A DNA stretch of 64,000 nucleotides. It comes from Paraburkholderia dioscoreae. Its GTDB lineage: Bacteria; Pseudomonadota; Gammaproteobacteria; Burkholderiales; Burkholderiaceae. Location: contig NZ_LR699554.1 in NCBI RefSeq assembly GCF_902459535.1, positions 124,001 through 188,000 on the forward strand, written 5' to 3'. A program made the position numbers and the translations under genes. Every line of letters begins with the position of its first letter. The first letter of the stretch is position 1. Under the pieces are notes generated by a model that did no database searches, was not told the DNA's origin, and saw nothing but the letters and a program-made list of their open reading frames with translations. Shown in pieces: positions 37,353 through 46,062 of this stretch.

Positions 37353-38156
37353 ATGAATTCGAACCCGGCGAACACCACGAATCCGAACGGCCAAGGCGCC
37401 GCAGGCGAGGGTGTACCCGCTGCTGCCGCCCCGGCCACGTCGCCCACTTTCAGCCCTTTGTATCAGCAGATCAAAGGGCTGATAACGCAGAGCCTCGAAA
37501 GCGGCGAGTGGAAACCCGGCGAGATCATTCCTAGTGAAGTCGAATTGGCGGCCAGATACAAGGTCAGTCAGGGAACGGTGCGCAAAGCGATCGACGAACT
37601 TGCCGCGGACAACCTGCTGGTGCGGCGTCAGGGCAAGGGCACGTTTGTTGCAACGCACAATGAAGATCGCGCCCAGTTTCGCTTTCTCAGATTGCTGGCC
37701 GATGACGGCGCGGAACACCCGCATGTCAGCCGCCTGCTCGAATGCCGGCGCTTGCGCGCTTCGGCGGACATTGCGCGGCAACTCGATCTGAAGCCGGCGG
37801 ATCCAGTCGTATTGATCAAGCGGCTGCTGCAGTTCGACGGCGAAGTCACCGTACTCGACGAAATCTGGCTGCCCGGCGCCGTGTTTCGCGGCCTGACGCT
37901 AGAGCGGCTGTCGGAGTATAAGGGCCCCCTCTATGCAATGTTCGAGACGGAATTCGGCACACGCATGATCCGCGCAACGGAGAAGATCCGCGCGGTGGCG
38001 GCCGAGCCCGCCGTGGCCGATCTGCTGCATGTGCCGGCGGGTTTTCCGCTGCTCTCGGTCGAGCGCGTGTCCTATACGTATGGAGACCGGCCGGTCGAGG
38101 TGCGCCGTGGTTGGTATGTCACAACCGGGTATTACTATCAGAACGATCTAAGCTGA
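37353..38156 (+). CDS. GntR-family (HutC/UTRA) transcription regulator
   Basis: The 267-residue protein has an Ala/Pro/Asn-rich N-terminal tail (1-32) and a winged HTH (about 35-100: PLYQQIKGLI, IPSEVELAARYKVSQGTVRKAIDEL, RRQGKGTFVA). A UTRA ligand-binding domain (about 115-260) ends in VERVSYTYGDRPVEVRRGWY. Regulators of this type respond to small metabolites. Its place between mdh and sdhCDAB suggests it controls TCA genes; I recall a proposed SdhR-type GntR regulator in beta-proteobacteria but could not verify that. It probably binds the palindrome at 37278-37297. Start ATG 37353. Confidence 0.9.
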   Translation: MNSNPANTTNPNGQGAAGEGVPAAAAPATSPTFSPLYQQIKGLITQSLESGEWKPGEIIPSEVELAARYKVSQGTVRKAIDELAADNLLVRRQGKGTFVATHNEDRAQFRFLRLLADDGAEHPHVSRLLECRRLRASADIARQLDLKPADPVVLIKRLLQFDGEVTVLDEIWLPGAVFRGLTLERLSEYKGPLYAMFETEFGTRMIRATEKIRAVAAEPAVADLLHVPAGFPLLSVERVSYTYGDRPVEVRRGWYVTTGYYYQNDLS

Positions 38157-38313
38157 ATCGGGCTGAACGAGGGCGACGCGTCCCACACGCGCGCCTGTTT
38201 GAAAGCGCCTTTATCGCGCGTGGTGTAACGGACCTGTGGTGGTTTTCGCTGCAGCGCGATATAAAAAGGCGCTAAAATTGCGGATTAGTGTGACTACATA
38301 GTAGGGGTCTAGC

Positions 38314-38730
38314 ATGGCTGAAGCCGTAAAAAAACCGAGGCCGGAATTCCGGAACATCGGTATCGGGCAGATATTGACGGCATACCGTCTCCCTCTAGCG
38401 GGGCGAGTATCCATCTTGCACCGCTTGAGCGGTGGTCTGCTTTTTGTTTTTCTTCCGTTCCTGCTGTACCTCTTCGATCAGAGTCTGACTTCTGAACTCA
38501 GCTTCGAAGTCTTCAAAGGTTTTCTCTCCAACATCATCGTCAAGCTCATCACGCTCGTTCTCGCGTGGGCCTTCCTGTTTCACTTCTGCGCCGGCATCCG
38601 TCACCTGCTGATGGACACGAACCACAACGCAGTGACGAAGGAGAAGGGCAAATCGACTTCTGTCGTCGTTCTCGTCGTGTCGTCGCTGCTCACCATCGCG
38701 TTCGCAGCAAAACTGTTCGGAGCATTCTAA
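38314..38730 (+). CDS. sdhC: Succinate dehydrogenase cytochrome b556 subunit
   Basis: The 138-residue protein has three membrane helices (about 36-55, 70-95, 112-135), the SILHRLSGG quinone-site motif and FHFCAGIRHLLMD with the haem-ligand histidine. It anchors the SDH catalytic dimer in the inner membrane. It starts sdhCDAB, 157 bases after gntR; the gap has an AT-rich TAAAAT-like -10 near 38273 but no clear -35. Confidence 0.95.
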   Translation: MAEAVKKPRPEFRNIGIGQILTAYRLPLAGRVSILHRLSGGLLFVFLPFLLYLFDQSLTSELSFEVFKGFLSNIIVKLITLVLAWAFLFHFCAGIRHLLMDTNHNAVTKEKGKSTSVVVLVVSSLLTIAFAAKLFGAF

Positions 38731-38733
38731 AAA

Positions 38734-39102
38734 ATGTCAGCTAATAACCGAATCGGTTCGAAGCGTCTCGTTGTCGGCGCCCATTACGGTCTGCGCGACT
38801 GGCTGGCGCAGCGCATTACCGCCACCATCATGGCGGTCTACACGGTCATCCTGCTCGCCTGGTTTTTCGGCGCACGCGATTTCTCGTACGACGGCTGGGC
38901 GTCGATCTTCGCGACGCAATGGATGAAGCTGGCCACATTCGTCACGCTGCTTTCGCTGTTCTATCACGCGTGGGTTGGTATCCGCGACATCTGGATGGAC
39001 TATGTGAAGCCCGTTGGCATCCGCCTGTTGCTTCAAGCGCTGACGATCGTCTGGCTGCTCGCGTGTGCGGGCTACGCTGCGCAGATTCTCTGGAGAGTGT
39101 AA
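38734..39102 (+). CDS. sdhD: Succinate dehydrogenase membrane anchor subunit
   Basis: The 122-residue protein has three helices (about 28-46, 62-82, 96-118). The N-terminal VVGAHYGLRDWLAQRITA and central YHAWVGIRDIWMDYVKP motifs are typical of SdhD. It starts three bases after sdhC and forms the quinone/haem membrane domain with it. Confidence 0.95.
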   Translation: MSANNRIGSKRLVVGAHYGLRDWLAQRITATIMAVYTVILLAWFFGARDFSYDGWASIFATQWMKLATFVTLLSLFYHAWVGIRDIWMDYVKPVGIRLLLQALTIVWLLACAGYAAQILWRV

Positions 39103-39106
39103 AAGA

Positions 39107-40882
39107 ATGGCTGCAATCAAGAATTCTCTGCCGCGTCGCAAGTTTGACGTGGTTATCGTCGGCGCAGGCGGCTCGGGGATGCGCGCTTCGCTGCAACTCG
39201 CGCGCGCCGGTCTGTCGGTCTGCGTGCTGTCCAAGGTGTTCCCGACGCGTTCGCACACGGTTGCTGCCCAAGGCGGCATCGGCGCTTCGCTCGGCAACAT
39301 GAGCGAAGACAACTGGCACTATCACTTCTACGACACGATCAAGGGTTCCGACTGGCTCGGCGACCAGGACGCGATCGAGTACATGTGCCGCGAAGCCCCT
39401 AACGCGGTCTACGAACTCGAACACTTCGGCATGCCGTTCGACCGTAATGCAGACGGCACGATTTACCAGCGCCCGTTCGGCGGCCATACCGCGAATTACG
39501 GCGAAAAGCCGGTGCAACGCGCTTGCGCGGCCGCTGACCGTACCGGTCACGCGCTGCTGCACACGCTGTACCAGCAGAACGTTGCGGCCAAGACGCAGTT
39601 CTTCGTCGAATGGATGGCGCTGGACCTGATCCGCGACGCCGAAGGCGACGTGCTCGGCGTGACCGCAATGGAAATGGAAACCGGCGACGTCTACATTCTC
39701 GAAGGCAAGACCACGCTGTTCGCCACGGGCGGCGCGGGCCGTATTTTCGCGGCGTCCACGAATGCGTTCATCAACACCGGCGACGGCCTGGGCATGGCCG
39801 CGCGTTCGGGCATCGCACTGCAAGACATGGAATTCTGGCAATTCCACCCGACCGGCGTGGCCGGCGCGGGCGTGCTGATTACCGAAGGCGTGCGCGGCGA
39901 AGGCGGCATCCTGCGTAACTCGAACGGCGAGCGTTTCATGGAACGCTACGCGCCGACTTTGAAGGATCTGGCGCCGCGCGACTTCGTGTCGCGTTCGATG
40001 GACCAGGAAATCAAGGAAGGCCGCGGCGTGGGTCCGAACAAGGATCACGTGCTGCTCGACTTGTCGCACATCGGCGCCGAGACGATCATGAAGCGTCTGC
40101 CGTCGATCCGCGAAATCGCGCTGAAGTTCGCGAACGTCGATTGTATTAAAGAGCCGATCCCGGTCGTGCCGACCATCCACTATCAGATGGGCGGAATTCC
40201 TACGAACATTCACGGCCAGGTCGTGGGCACGTCGAAGGGCGCCGAAGACCCGGTCAACGGCTTCTACGCCGTGGGCGAATGCTCGTGCGTGTCGGTGCAC
40301 GGTGCAAACCGTCTCGGCACGAACTCGCTGCTCGACCTGGTGGTGTTCGGCCGCGCGGCCGGCAACCACATTGTCAAGCACGTGAAGGAAATCAAGGAGC
40401 ACAAGCCGCTGCCGGCCGACGCCGCCGATTTCGCGCTGTCGCGTCTGGCGAAGCTCGATAGCTCGTCCTCGGGCGAGTATGCGCAATCGGTCGCGAACGA
40501 CATTCGCGGCACGATGCAGAAGCATGCCGGTGTGTTCCGTACTTCGGCGTTGCTGGCTGAAGGCGTCGAGCGCATCCGCGAAGTGGCTGACCGGGTCGAC
40601 AACATCCATCTGAAAGACAAGTCGAAGGTGTTCAACACGGCACGTATCGAAGCGCTGGAAGTGGCGAACCTGATCGAAGTGGCACGCGCTACGATGGTTT
40701 CCGCCGAAGCGCGCAAGGAAAGCCGTGGCGCGCACGCGCAGGACGACTTCGAGCATCGCGACGACGAAAACTGGCTGCGCCATACGCTGTGGTTCAGCGA
40801 AGGCGATCGCCTCGACTACAAGCCGGTTCACATGCAACCGCTGACGGTCGAATCGGTTCCGCCGAAAGCGCGGACCTTCTAA
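39107..40882 (+). CDS. sdhA: Succinate dehydrogenase flavoprotein subunit
   Basis: The 591-residue protein from ATG 39107 has a GAGGSG dinucleotide-binding loop (19-24). H50 in RSHTVAAQGGIGA is the expected covalent FAD ligand. Active-site motifs include QFHPTGVAGAGVLITEG and the C-terminal HGANRLGTNSLLDLVVFGRAAG. It oxidises succinate to fumarate. An open frame from 39065 overlaps sdhD and is not needed. Confidence 0.97.
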   Translation: MAAIKNSLPRRKFDVVIVGAGGSGMRASLQLARAGLSVCVLSKVFPTRSHTVAAQGGIGASLGNMSEDNWHYHFYDTIKGSDWLGDQDAIEYMCREAPNAVYELEHFGMPFDRNADGTIYQRPFGGHTANYGEKPVQRACAAADRTGHALLHTLYQQNVAAKTQFFVEWMALDLIRDAEGDVLGVTAMEMETGDVYILEGKTTLFATGGAGRIFAASTNAFINTGDGLGMAARSGIALQDMEFWQFHPTGVAGAGVLITEGVRGEGGILRNSNGERFMERYAPTLKDLAPRDFVSRSMDQEIKEGRGVGPNKDHVLLDLSHIGAETIMKRLPSIREIALKFANVDCIKEPIPVVPTIHYQMGGIPTNIHGQVVGTSKGAEDPVNGFYAVGECSCVSVHGANRLGTNSLLDLVVFGRAAGNHIVKHVKEIKEHKPLPADAADFALSRLAKLDSSSSGEYAQSVANDIRGTMQKHAGVFRTSALLAEGVERIREVADRVDNIHLKDKSKVFNTARIEALEVANLIEVARATMVSAEARKESRGAHAQDDFEHRDDENWLRHTLWFSEGDRLDYKPVHMQPLTVESVPPKARTF

Positions 40883-40906
40883 GGCACAAGTCAAAGGAAT
40901 TCAGAA

Positions 40907-41611
40907 ATGGCAAAGCGTACATTTGAAATTTACCGCTACGACCCGGACAAGGACGCAGCGCCGCGCATGCAAACGTACGAGATCGAAATCGACTCGCACG
41001 AACGCATGCTGCTCGACGCGCTGCTGAAGTTGAAGGCAGTTGACGAGACTCTTTCGTTCCGCCGTTCGTGCCGTGAAGGCGTGTGCGGTTCGGACGCCAT
41101 GAACATCAACGGCAAGAATGGTCTGGCCTGCCTGCAGAACATGAATGATCTGCCGCAGAAGATCGTGCTGCGTCCGCTGCCGGGCCTGCCTGTGGTGCGC
41201 GACCTGATCTGCGACTTCACGCAGTTCTTCAACCAGTATCATTCGATCAAGCCGTATCTGATCAACGACACGCCGCCGCCGGAAAAGGAGCGTCTGCAGT
41301 CGCCGGAAGAACGCGACGAGCTCGACGGCCTGTATGAATGTATTCTGTGCGCTAGCTGCTCGACTTCGTGCCCGAGCTTCTGGTGGAATCCAGACAAGTT
41401 CGTTGGCCCGGCCGGCCTGTTGCAAGCCTACCGTTTCATCGCGGATAGCCGCGACGAAGCAACGGGCGAACGCCTCGACAACCTGGAAGATCCGTACCGT
41501 CTGTTCCGTTGCCATACCATTATGAATTGCGTCGACGTTTGCCCGAAGGGCCTGAACCCGACCAAGGCGATTGGCAAGATCAAGGAATTGATGGTTCGCC
41601 GCGCTGTCTAG
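40907..41611 (+). CDS. sdhB: Succinate dehydrogenase iron-sulfur subunit
   Basis: The 234-residue protein has a [2Fe-2S] ferredoxin domain (SCREGVCGSDAMNINGKNGL) and two cysteine clusters, CILCASCSTSCP and CHTIMNCVDVCPKGLNP, for the [4Fe-4S] and [3Fe-4S] centres. It passes electrons from SdhA to quinone. It begins 24 bases after sdhA; AAAGGAATT precedes the ATG. Confidence 0.97.
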   Translation: MAKRTFEIYRYDPDKDAAPRMQTYEIEIDSHERMLLDALLKLKAVDETLSFRRSCREGVCGSDAMNINGKNGLACLQNMNDLPQKIVLRPLPGLPVVRDLICDFTQFFNQYHSIKPYLINDTPPPEKERLQSPEERDELDGLYECILCASCSTSCPSFWWNPDKFVGPAGLLQAYRFIADSRDEATGERLDNLEDPYRLFRCHTIMNCVDVCPKGLNPTKAIGKIKELMVRRAV

Positions 41612-41612
41612 G

Positions 41613-41699
41613 ATGAATAACCCGCACGCTCCCTATCGTTTGCTGCCTCAATGGGGCGGTCAGTACGCTTGGGGGGCGGCACGGCGCGTGCTGAAATGA
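41613..41699 (+). CDS. Possible 28-residue ORF between sdhB and sdhE
   Basis: ATG 41613 lies one base after the sdhB stop. The frame encodes 28 residues (with QWGGQYAWGAARRVLK) and stops at TGA 41697-41699, which overlaps the sdhE ATG as ATGA. The tight spacing at both ends looks like a translational bridge from sdhB to sdhE. It could also be chance, as no family is recognisable and the ribosome site is weak. Confidence 0.3.
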   Translation: MNNPHAPYRLLPQWGGQYAWGAARRVLK

Positions 41700-41969
41700 A
41701 CGACACATCGCATCAGTCCGACCCTCTCCGTCGCGCGCGTCTTCGCTGGCGCGCTCGGCGGGGCCTGCTGGAAAACGATCTGATTTTTGAACGTTTTTTT
41801 CGGCCGATATGAGCATGACCTCAGCGATGCCGACGTGGGCGCCCTCACGCGCCTGCTCGAGCTGAGCGATAACGACCTGATGGACTTGCTGCTCGCGCGC
41901 AAGGAACCGGAAGGCGACCTTGCCGACCCGGATGTAGTCCGGGTGCTGGAGTTGCTGCGGAATGCCTGA
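41696..41969 (+). pseudogene. sdhE: sdhE (FAD assembly factor), frameshifted at a T7 run
   Basis: The first frame (ATG 41696) encodes LRRARLRWRARRGLLENDLI and FERFF, then stops at 41810-41812. The continuation YEHDLSDADVGALTRLLEL and DLADPDVVRVLELLRNA is in the next frame and ends at 41969. Removing one T from the TTTTTTT at 41794-41800 restores one protein of about 90 residues, the usual size of SdhE/YgfY, which promotes FAD attachment to SdhA. The RRGLLENDL part is the conserved RGxxE motif. Either the gene is disrupted, the base is a sequencing error, or slippage rescues it. Confidence 0.8.
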
Positions 41970-42051
41970 GCGGCGTGTGCGCCCGCTTGTCCGTTGTTCC
42001 AGGCGTGCAATTATCGAAACCCTGTTTCCATACTTCGATTGAGGATCTGCT

Positions 42052-43353
42052 ATGACCCCGTCAGATGTTAAAGCCACGCTATCGTTCAGCGACAATTCGC
42101 CGAGCGTTGAAATGCCGATCTACAAGGGCACTCTCGGCCCGGACGTGATCGACATCCGCAAACTGTACGGCCAGACCGGCAAGTTCACGTACGACCCGGG
42201 CTTCATGTCGACGGCGGCGTGCAATTCGGCGATCACCTACATCGACGGCGATAAGGGCGAGTTGCTGTACCGCGGCTACCCGATCGACAACCTCGCGGAA
42301 AACGCAGACTTCCTCGAAACGTGCTATCTGCTGCTGAAGGGCGAACTGCCGAACGCACAGCAGAACGCCGAATTCGTGAAGACGGTCACGAACCATACGA
42401 TGGTGCATGAACAAATGCACTTCTTCTTCCGCGGGTTCCGTCGCGACGCGCACCCGATGGCGATTCTGGTTGCCGCAGTCGGTGCGTTGTCGGCCTTCTA
42501 TCACGACTCGCTCGACATCAACGATCCGCGTCACCGTGAAGTGTCGGCCATTCGCATGATCGCGAAGCTGCCGACGCTGGTGGCAATGGCGTACAAGTAC
42601 AGCATCGGCCAGCCGTTCGCGTACCCGAAGAACGACCTGTCGTACAGCGCGAACTTCATGCACATGATGTTCTCGAACCCGTGCGAAGAGTACAAGGTCA
42701 ACGACGTGCTGGTGCGCGCGCTCGACCGCATCCTGATCCTGCACGCCGACCATGAACAGAATGCCTCGACCTCGACCGTGCGTCTTGCCGGTTCGTCGGG
42801 TGCCAATCCGTTCGCGTGTATCGCGGCCGGTATCGCGTGTCTGTGGGGCCCGGCGCACGGTGGCGCGAACGAAGCCGCGCTGAACATGCTGGAAGAAATC
42901 GGCTCGGTCGACAACATTCCTGAGTTCATCAAGCAGGTGAAGGACAAGAACTCGGGCGTGAAGCTGATGGGCTTCGGTCACCGCGTCTATAAGAACTACG
43001 ACCCGCGTGCGAAGCTGATGCGCGAAACCTGCCACGAAGTGCTGGAAGAACTTGGCCTGCACGACGACCCGCTGTTCAAGCTGGCAATGGCGCTGGAAAA
43101 GATCGCACTGGAAGACGAATACTTCGTGTCGCGCAAGCTGTACCCGAACGTCGACTTCTACTCGGGCATCGTGCAGCGCGCGCTGGGCATCCCGACCTCG
43201 ATGTTCACGTGTATCTTCGCGATGGCACGTACGGTCGGCTGGATTGCACAGTGGAACGAAATGATCGCCGATCCGGAACAGAAGATTGGCCGTCCGCGTC
43301 AGTTGTTCATTGGCGACACGCAACGTGAAGCCAAGCCGATCGCGCAACGTTGA
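42052..43353 (+). CDS. gltA: Citrate synthase (type II)
   Basis: The 433-residue protein shows type II citrate synthase features: an N-terminal beta-rich domain (YKGTLGPDVIDIRKLYG, TYDPGFMSTAACNSAITYIDG), HADHEQNASTSTVR, GPAHGGANEAA and the catalytic GFGHRVYKNYDPRA. It condenses acetyl-CoA with oxaloacetate. It follows sdhE by about 80 bases and is distinct from prpC at 33239. It is followed by a hairpin terminator. Confidence 0.97.
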   Translation: MTPSDVKATLSFSDNSPSVEMPIYKGTLGPDVIDIRKLYGQTGKFTYDPGFMSTAACNSAITYIDGDKGELLYRGYPIDNLAENADFLETCYLLLKGELPNAQQNAEFVKTVTNHTMVHEQMHFFFRGFRRDAHPMAILVAAVGALSAFYHDSLDINDPRHREVSAIRMIAKLPTLVAMAYKYSIGQPFAYPKNDLSYSANFMHMMFSNPCEEYKVNDVLVRALDRILILHADHEQNASTSTVRLAGSSGANPFACIAAGIACLWGPAHGGANEAALNMLEEIGSVDNIPEFIKQVKDKNSGVKLMGFGHRVYKNYDPRAKLMRETCHEVLEELGLHDDPLFKLAMALEKIALEDEYFVSRKLYPNVDFYSGIVQRALGIPTSMFTCIFAMARTVGWIAQWNEMIADPEQKIGRPRQLFIGDTQREAKPIAQR

Positions 43354-43683
43354 TCGGTTTGAATCTGCGTTGCTCGTAGCGGCTGTTTTGCTGCGGGCTG
43401 GCGCGGAATCTGGTTGATAAGAAATGCCCCGATGGGTTCTTCCCGGCCGGGGCATTTTGTTTTCAGGTTCGATCTCGCGCGTTTGAGCGTGCAATTGCGC
43501 GGCGGTGCAGCAAGCCGCAACCGCCCGCAGGCTTACCGGGTAACGTCGATACAGGTATCGGCACTACCACCCAACTCCCTGTTTTTTATCGGTTTTCTTC
43601 CTGATTGAGCGGCCCAGACGGGACGCTGCGTGGCATAATCGACCGACACGGTCAGCCCGCAGTCATTACTACCCCCGCATACC
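43354..43683. promoter_or_regulatory. Region between gltA and leuC
   Basis: About 330 non-coding bases. The first 110 hold the gltA terminator (43422-43463). The remaining stretch must contain a leuC promoter; GCATAAT near 43634 resembles a -10, but I saw no properly spaced -35 and no leucine-rich leader peptide. Confidence 0.4.
43422..43463 (+). terminator. Rho-independent terminator of gltA
   Basis: A 10-bp stem, AAATGCCCCG (43422-43431) with CGGGGCATTT (43448-43457), is followed by a T-rich tail TTTTGTTTT. It begins about 70 bases after the gltA stop and ends the sdh-gltA direction of transcription. Confidence 0.88.
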
Positions 43684-45093
43684 ATGGCACAGACTCTCTA
43701 CGACAAATTGTGGAACACACACGTGGTCCACACGGAAGAAGACGGTACGACGATTCTCTACATCGACCGTCACCTGCTGCACGAAGTCACCAGCCCTCAG
43801 GCGTTTGAAGGCCTGAAGCTGGCTGAGCGTCCGGTGTGGCGCATTAGCGCGAACCTGGCGGTGTCGGACCACAACGTGCCGACCACGGACCGCAGCCACG
43901 GCATCGCCGATCCGATCTCCAAGCTGCAAGTCGACACGCTCGATTCGAACTGCGACGCCTACGGAATCACGCAGTTCAAGATGAACGATCTGCGTCAGGG
44001 CATCGTGCATATCATCGGGCCGGAGCAGGGCGCTACGCTGCCGGGCATGACGATCGTCTGCGGCGACTCGCACACGTCCACGCACGGCGCGTTCGGCGCG
44101 CTGGCCCACGGAATCGGCACGTCGGAAGTCGAGCACGTGCTGGCCACGCAAACGCTCCTGCAGAAGAAGAGCAAGAACATGCTGGTGAAGGTGGAAGGCG
44201 CGCTGCCGCGCGGCTGCACCGCCAAAGACATCGTGCTTGCCATCATCGGCAAGATCGGTACGGCGGGCGGCACGGGCTACGCGATCGAATTCGGCGGCTC
44301 GACCATCCGCGCGCTTTCCATGGAAGGCCGCATGACGGTCTGCAACATGGCGATTGAGGCGGGCGCGCGCGCCGGCATGGTTGCGGTCGACGACACCACC
44401 ATTGAATATCTGAAGGGTCGCCCGTTCTCACCGGAAGGTGTGGAGTGGAACCACGCGGTCGAGTACTGGAAGCAGTTCAAGTCGGACGACGGCGCGCACT
44501 TTGATCGCGTGGTCGAACTGAACGCCGCCGAGATCGTGCCGCAAGTCACATGGGGCACGTCGCCGGAAATGGTCACGGCCGTAGACGGCCGCGTGCCGGA
44601 TCCGGATCGCGAGAAAGACCCGGTCAAGCGCGACGCCATGGAGCGTGCGCTGAAATACATGGCGCTCGAACCGAATGCGCCGATCGAATCGATCAAGCCG
44701 GATAAAATCTTCATTGGGTCGTGTACCAACGCGCGTATTGAAGACATTCGCGCCGCGGCTTACGTCGTGAAGAAACTGGGCCGCCGCGTGGCGCCGAACA
44801 TTCGTCTGGCGATGGTCGTGCCGGGTTCGGGGCTCGTGAAGGCGCAGGCGGAACGTGAGGGCCTCGACAAGGTCTTTACCGACGCCGGGTTCGAATGGCG
44901 TGAACCAGGTTGCTCGATGTGTCTTGCCATGAATGCCGACCGGCTGGAGCCGGGCGAGCGTTGCGCATCCACGTCGAATCGTAATTTCGAAGGTCGTCAG
45001 GGCGCCGGTGGCCGTACCCACCTCGTGAGCCCCGCGATGGCGGCGGCTGCGGCTATCGAAGGGCATTTCGTCGATATTCGCAAGCTTGGATAA
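43684..45093 (+). CDS. leuC: 3-isopropylmalate dehydratase large subunit
   Basis: The 469-residue protein is an aconitase-fold enzyme with TDRSHGIADPIS, VCGDSHTSTHGAFGALAHGIGTSEVEHVLATQ, and Fe-S ligand motifs FIGSCTNARIEDIRAA and EPGCSMCLAMN. With LeuD it isomerises 2-isopropylmalate to 3-isopropylmalate in leucine synthesis. It starts the leuC-ecn-leuD-leuB run. Confidence 0.97.
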   Translation: MAQTLYDKLWNTHVVHTEEDGTTILYIDRHLLHEVTSPQAFEGLKLAERPVWRISANLAVSDHNVPTTDRSHGIADPISKLQVDTLDSNCDAYGITQFKMNDLRQGIVHIIGPEQGATLPGMTIVCGDSHTSTHGAFGALAHGIGTSEVEHVLATQTLLQKKSKNMLVKVEGALPRGCTAKDIVLAIIGKIGTAGGTGYAIEFGGSTIRALSMEGRMTVCNMAIEAGARAGMVAVDDTTIEYLKGRPFSPEGVEWNHAVEYWKQFKSDDGAHFDRVVELNAAEIVPQVTWGTSPEMVTAVDGRVPDPDREKDPVKRDAMERALKYMALEPNAPIESIKPDKIFIGSCTNARIEDIRAAAYVVKKLGRRVAPNIRLAMVVPGSGLVKAQAEREGLDKVFTDAGFEWREPGCSMCLAMNADRLEPGERCASTSNRNFEGRQGAGGRTHLVSPAMAAAAAIEGHFVDIRKLG

Positions 45094-45099
45094 ACACGC

Positions 45100-45258
45100 A
45101 TGATGAAGAACATCAATCGCACCACTCTATTGCGCCGCTTCGCGCTCGGTTCGCTGGCTGGGCTATTGCTCGGTCTGGCCGGTTGCAACACGGTGCACGG
45201 ATTCGGCGAGGATATGTCGCACCTCGGCAATTCGATCAGCAATCACGCTGATAAATAA
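45100..45258 (+). CDS. Entericidin-like small lipoprotein
   Basis: The 52-residue protein (ATG 45100) has a basic N-terminus, a hydrophobic stretch and lipobox GLAGCNTVHG, giving a mature lipopeptide of about 24 residues (CNTVHGFGEDMSHLGNSI). This matches EcnA/EcnB-type entericidins: Cys-Asn-Thr, then an amphipathic helix. It lies between leuC and leuD, six bases after leuC. Entericidins are linked to envelope stress or programmed lysis in other bacteria; a toxin/antidote partner is not visible here. Confidence 0.8.
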   Translation: MMKNINRTTLLRRFALGSLAGLLLGLAGCNTVHGFGEDMSHLGNSISNHADK

Positions 45259-45344
45259 GCGGTTTTTGATTTTTGCCGGCCATGCGCCGAGCGGCTTTCC
45301 GGCCGCCGCGCGCATCGCCCGGTCTTGAAACAGGCGCAAGCGTC

Positions 45345-45998
45345 ATGGATAAATTCATCGTACACACCGGCGTCGTGGCGCCGCTCGATCGTGAGAACGT
45401 CGACACGGACGCGATCATTCCGAAGCAATTCCTGAAGTCGATCAAGCGCACGGGTTTCGGTCCGAACGCGTTCGACGAATGGCGCTACCTCGACCACGGC
45501 GAGCCGGGTCAGGACAATTCGAAGCGTCCGCTGAATCCGGACTTCGTGCTGAACCAGCCGCGTTATCAAGGGGCTTCGGTGCTGCTGGCGCGCAAGAACT
45601 TCGGCTGCGGCAGTTCGCGTGAGCACGCGCCGTGGGCGTTGGAGCAATACGGCTTTCGCGCGCTGATCGCGCCGAGTTTCGCCGACATTTTCTATAACAA
45701 TTGCTTCAAGAACGGCCTGCTGCCGATCGTGCTGACCGAACAGCAAGTCGATCACCTGTTCAACGAAACGTATGCGTTCAACGGCTTCAAGCTGACGGTG
45801 GATCTCGAAGCGCAAGTCGTGCGCACGTCGGACGGCGGCACCGAGTATCCGTTCGAAGTCGCGGCGTTCCGCAAGTACTGCCTGCTGAACGGCTTCGACG
45901 ACATCGGCCTCACGCTGCGCCACGCGGACAAGATCCGGCAGTTCGAAGCAGAGCGGATCGCGAAACAGCCGTGGCTGGCTCACCGCATCGTCGGCTGA
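45345..45998 (+). CDS. leuD: 3-isopropylmalate dehydratase small subunit
   Basis: The 217-residue protein starts MDKFIVHTGVVAPLDRENVDTDAIIP and contains LLARKNFGCGSSREHAPWAL and ALIAPSFADIFYNNCFKNGLLP, diagnostic for LeuD. It completes the LeuCD enzyme. I chose ATG 45345; the frame is open upstream to 45273 but only adds 24 unlikely residues over the region after the entericidin gene. Confidence 0.96.
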   Translation: MDKFIVHTGVVAPLDRENVDTDAIIPKQFLKSIKRTGFGPNAFDEWRYLDHGEPGQDNSKRPLNPDFVLNQPRYQGASVLLARKNFGCGSSREHAPWALEQYGFRALIAPSFADIFYNNCFKNGLLPIVLTEQQVDHLFNETYAFNGFKLTVDLEAQVVRTSDGGTEYPFEVAAFRKYCLLNGFDDIGLTLRHADKIRQFEAERIAKQPWLAHRIVG

Positions 45999-46062
45999 AC
46001 GCGTAAGGGCGTGGAGCCCGCTCACTGATTCAAGTTCGCAGGAAAACGCTGGGCCGCCCCAA

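Noticed and set aside
38942..40894. 650-codon minus-strand frame opposite sdhA
   Set aside because: It lies opposite the firm sdhA gene and has shadow composition without domains.
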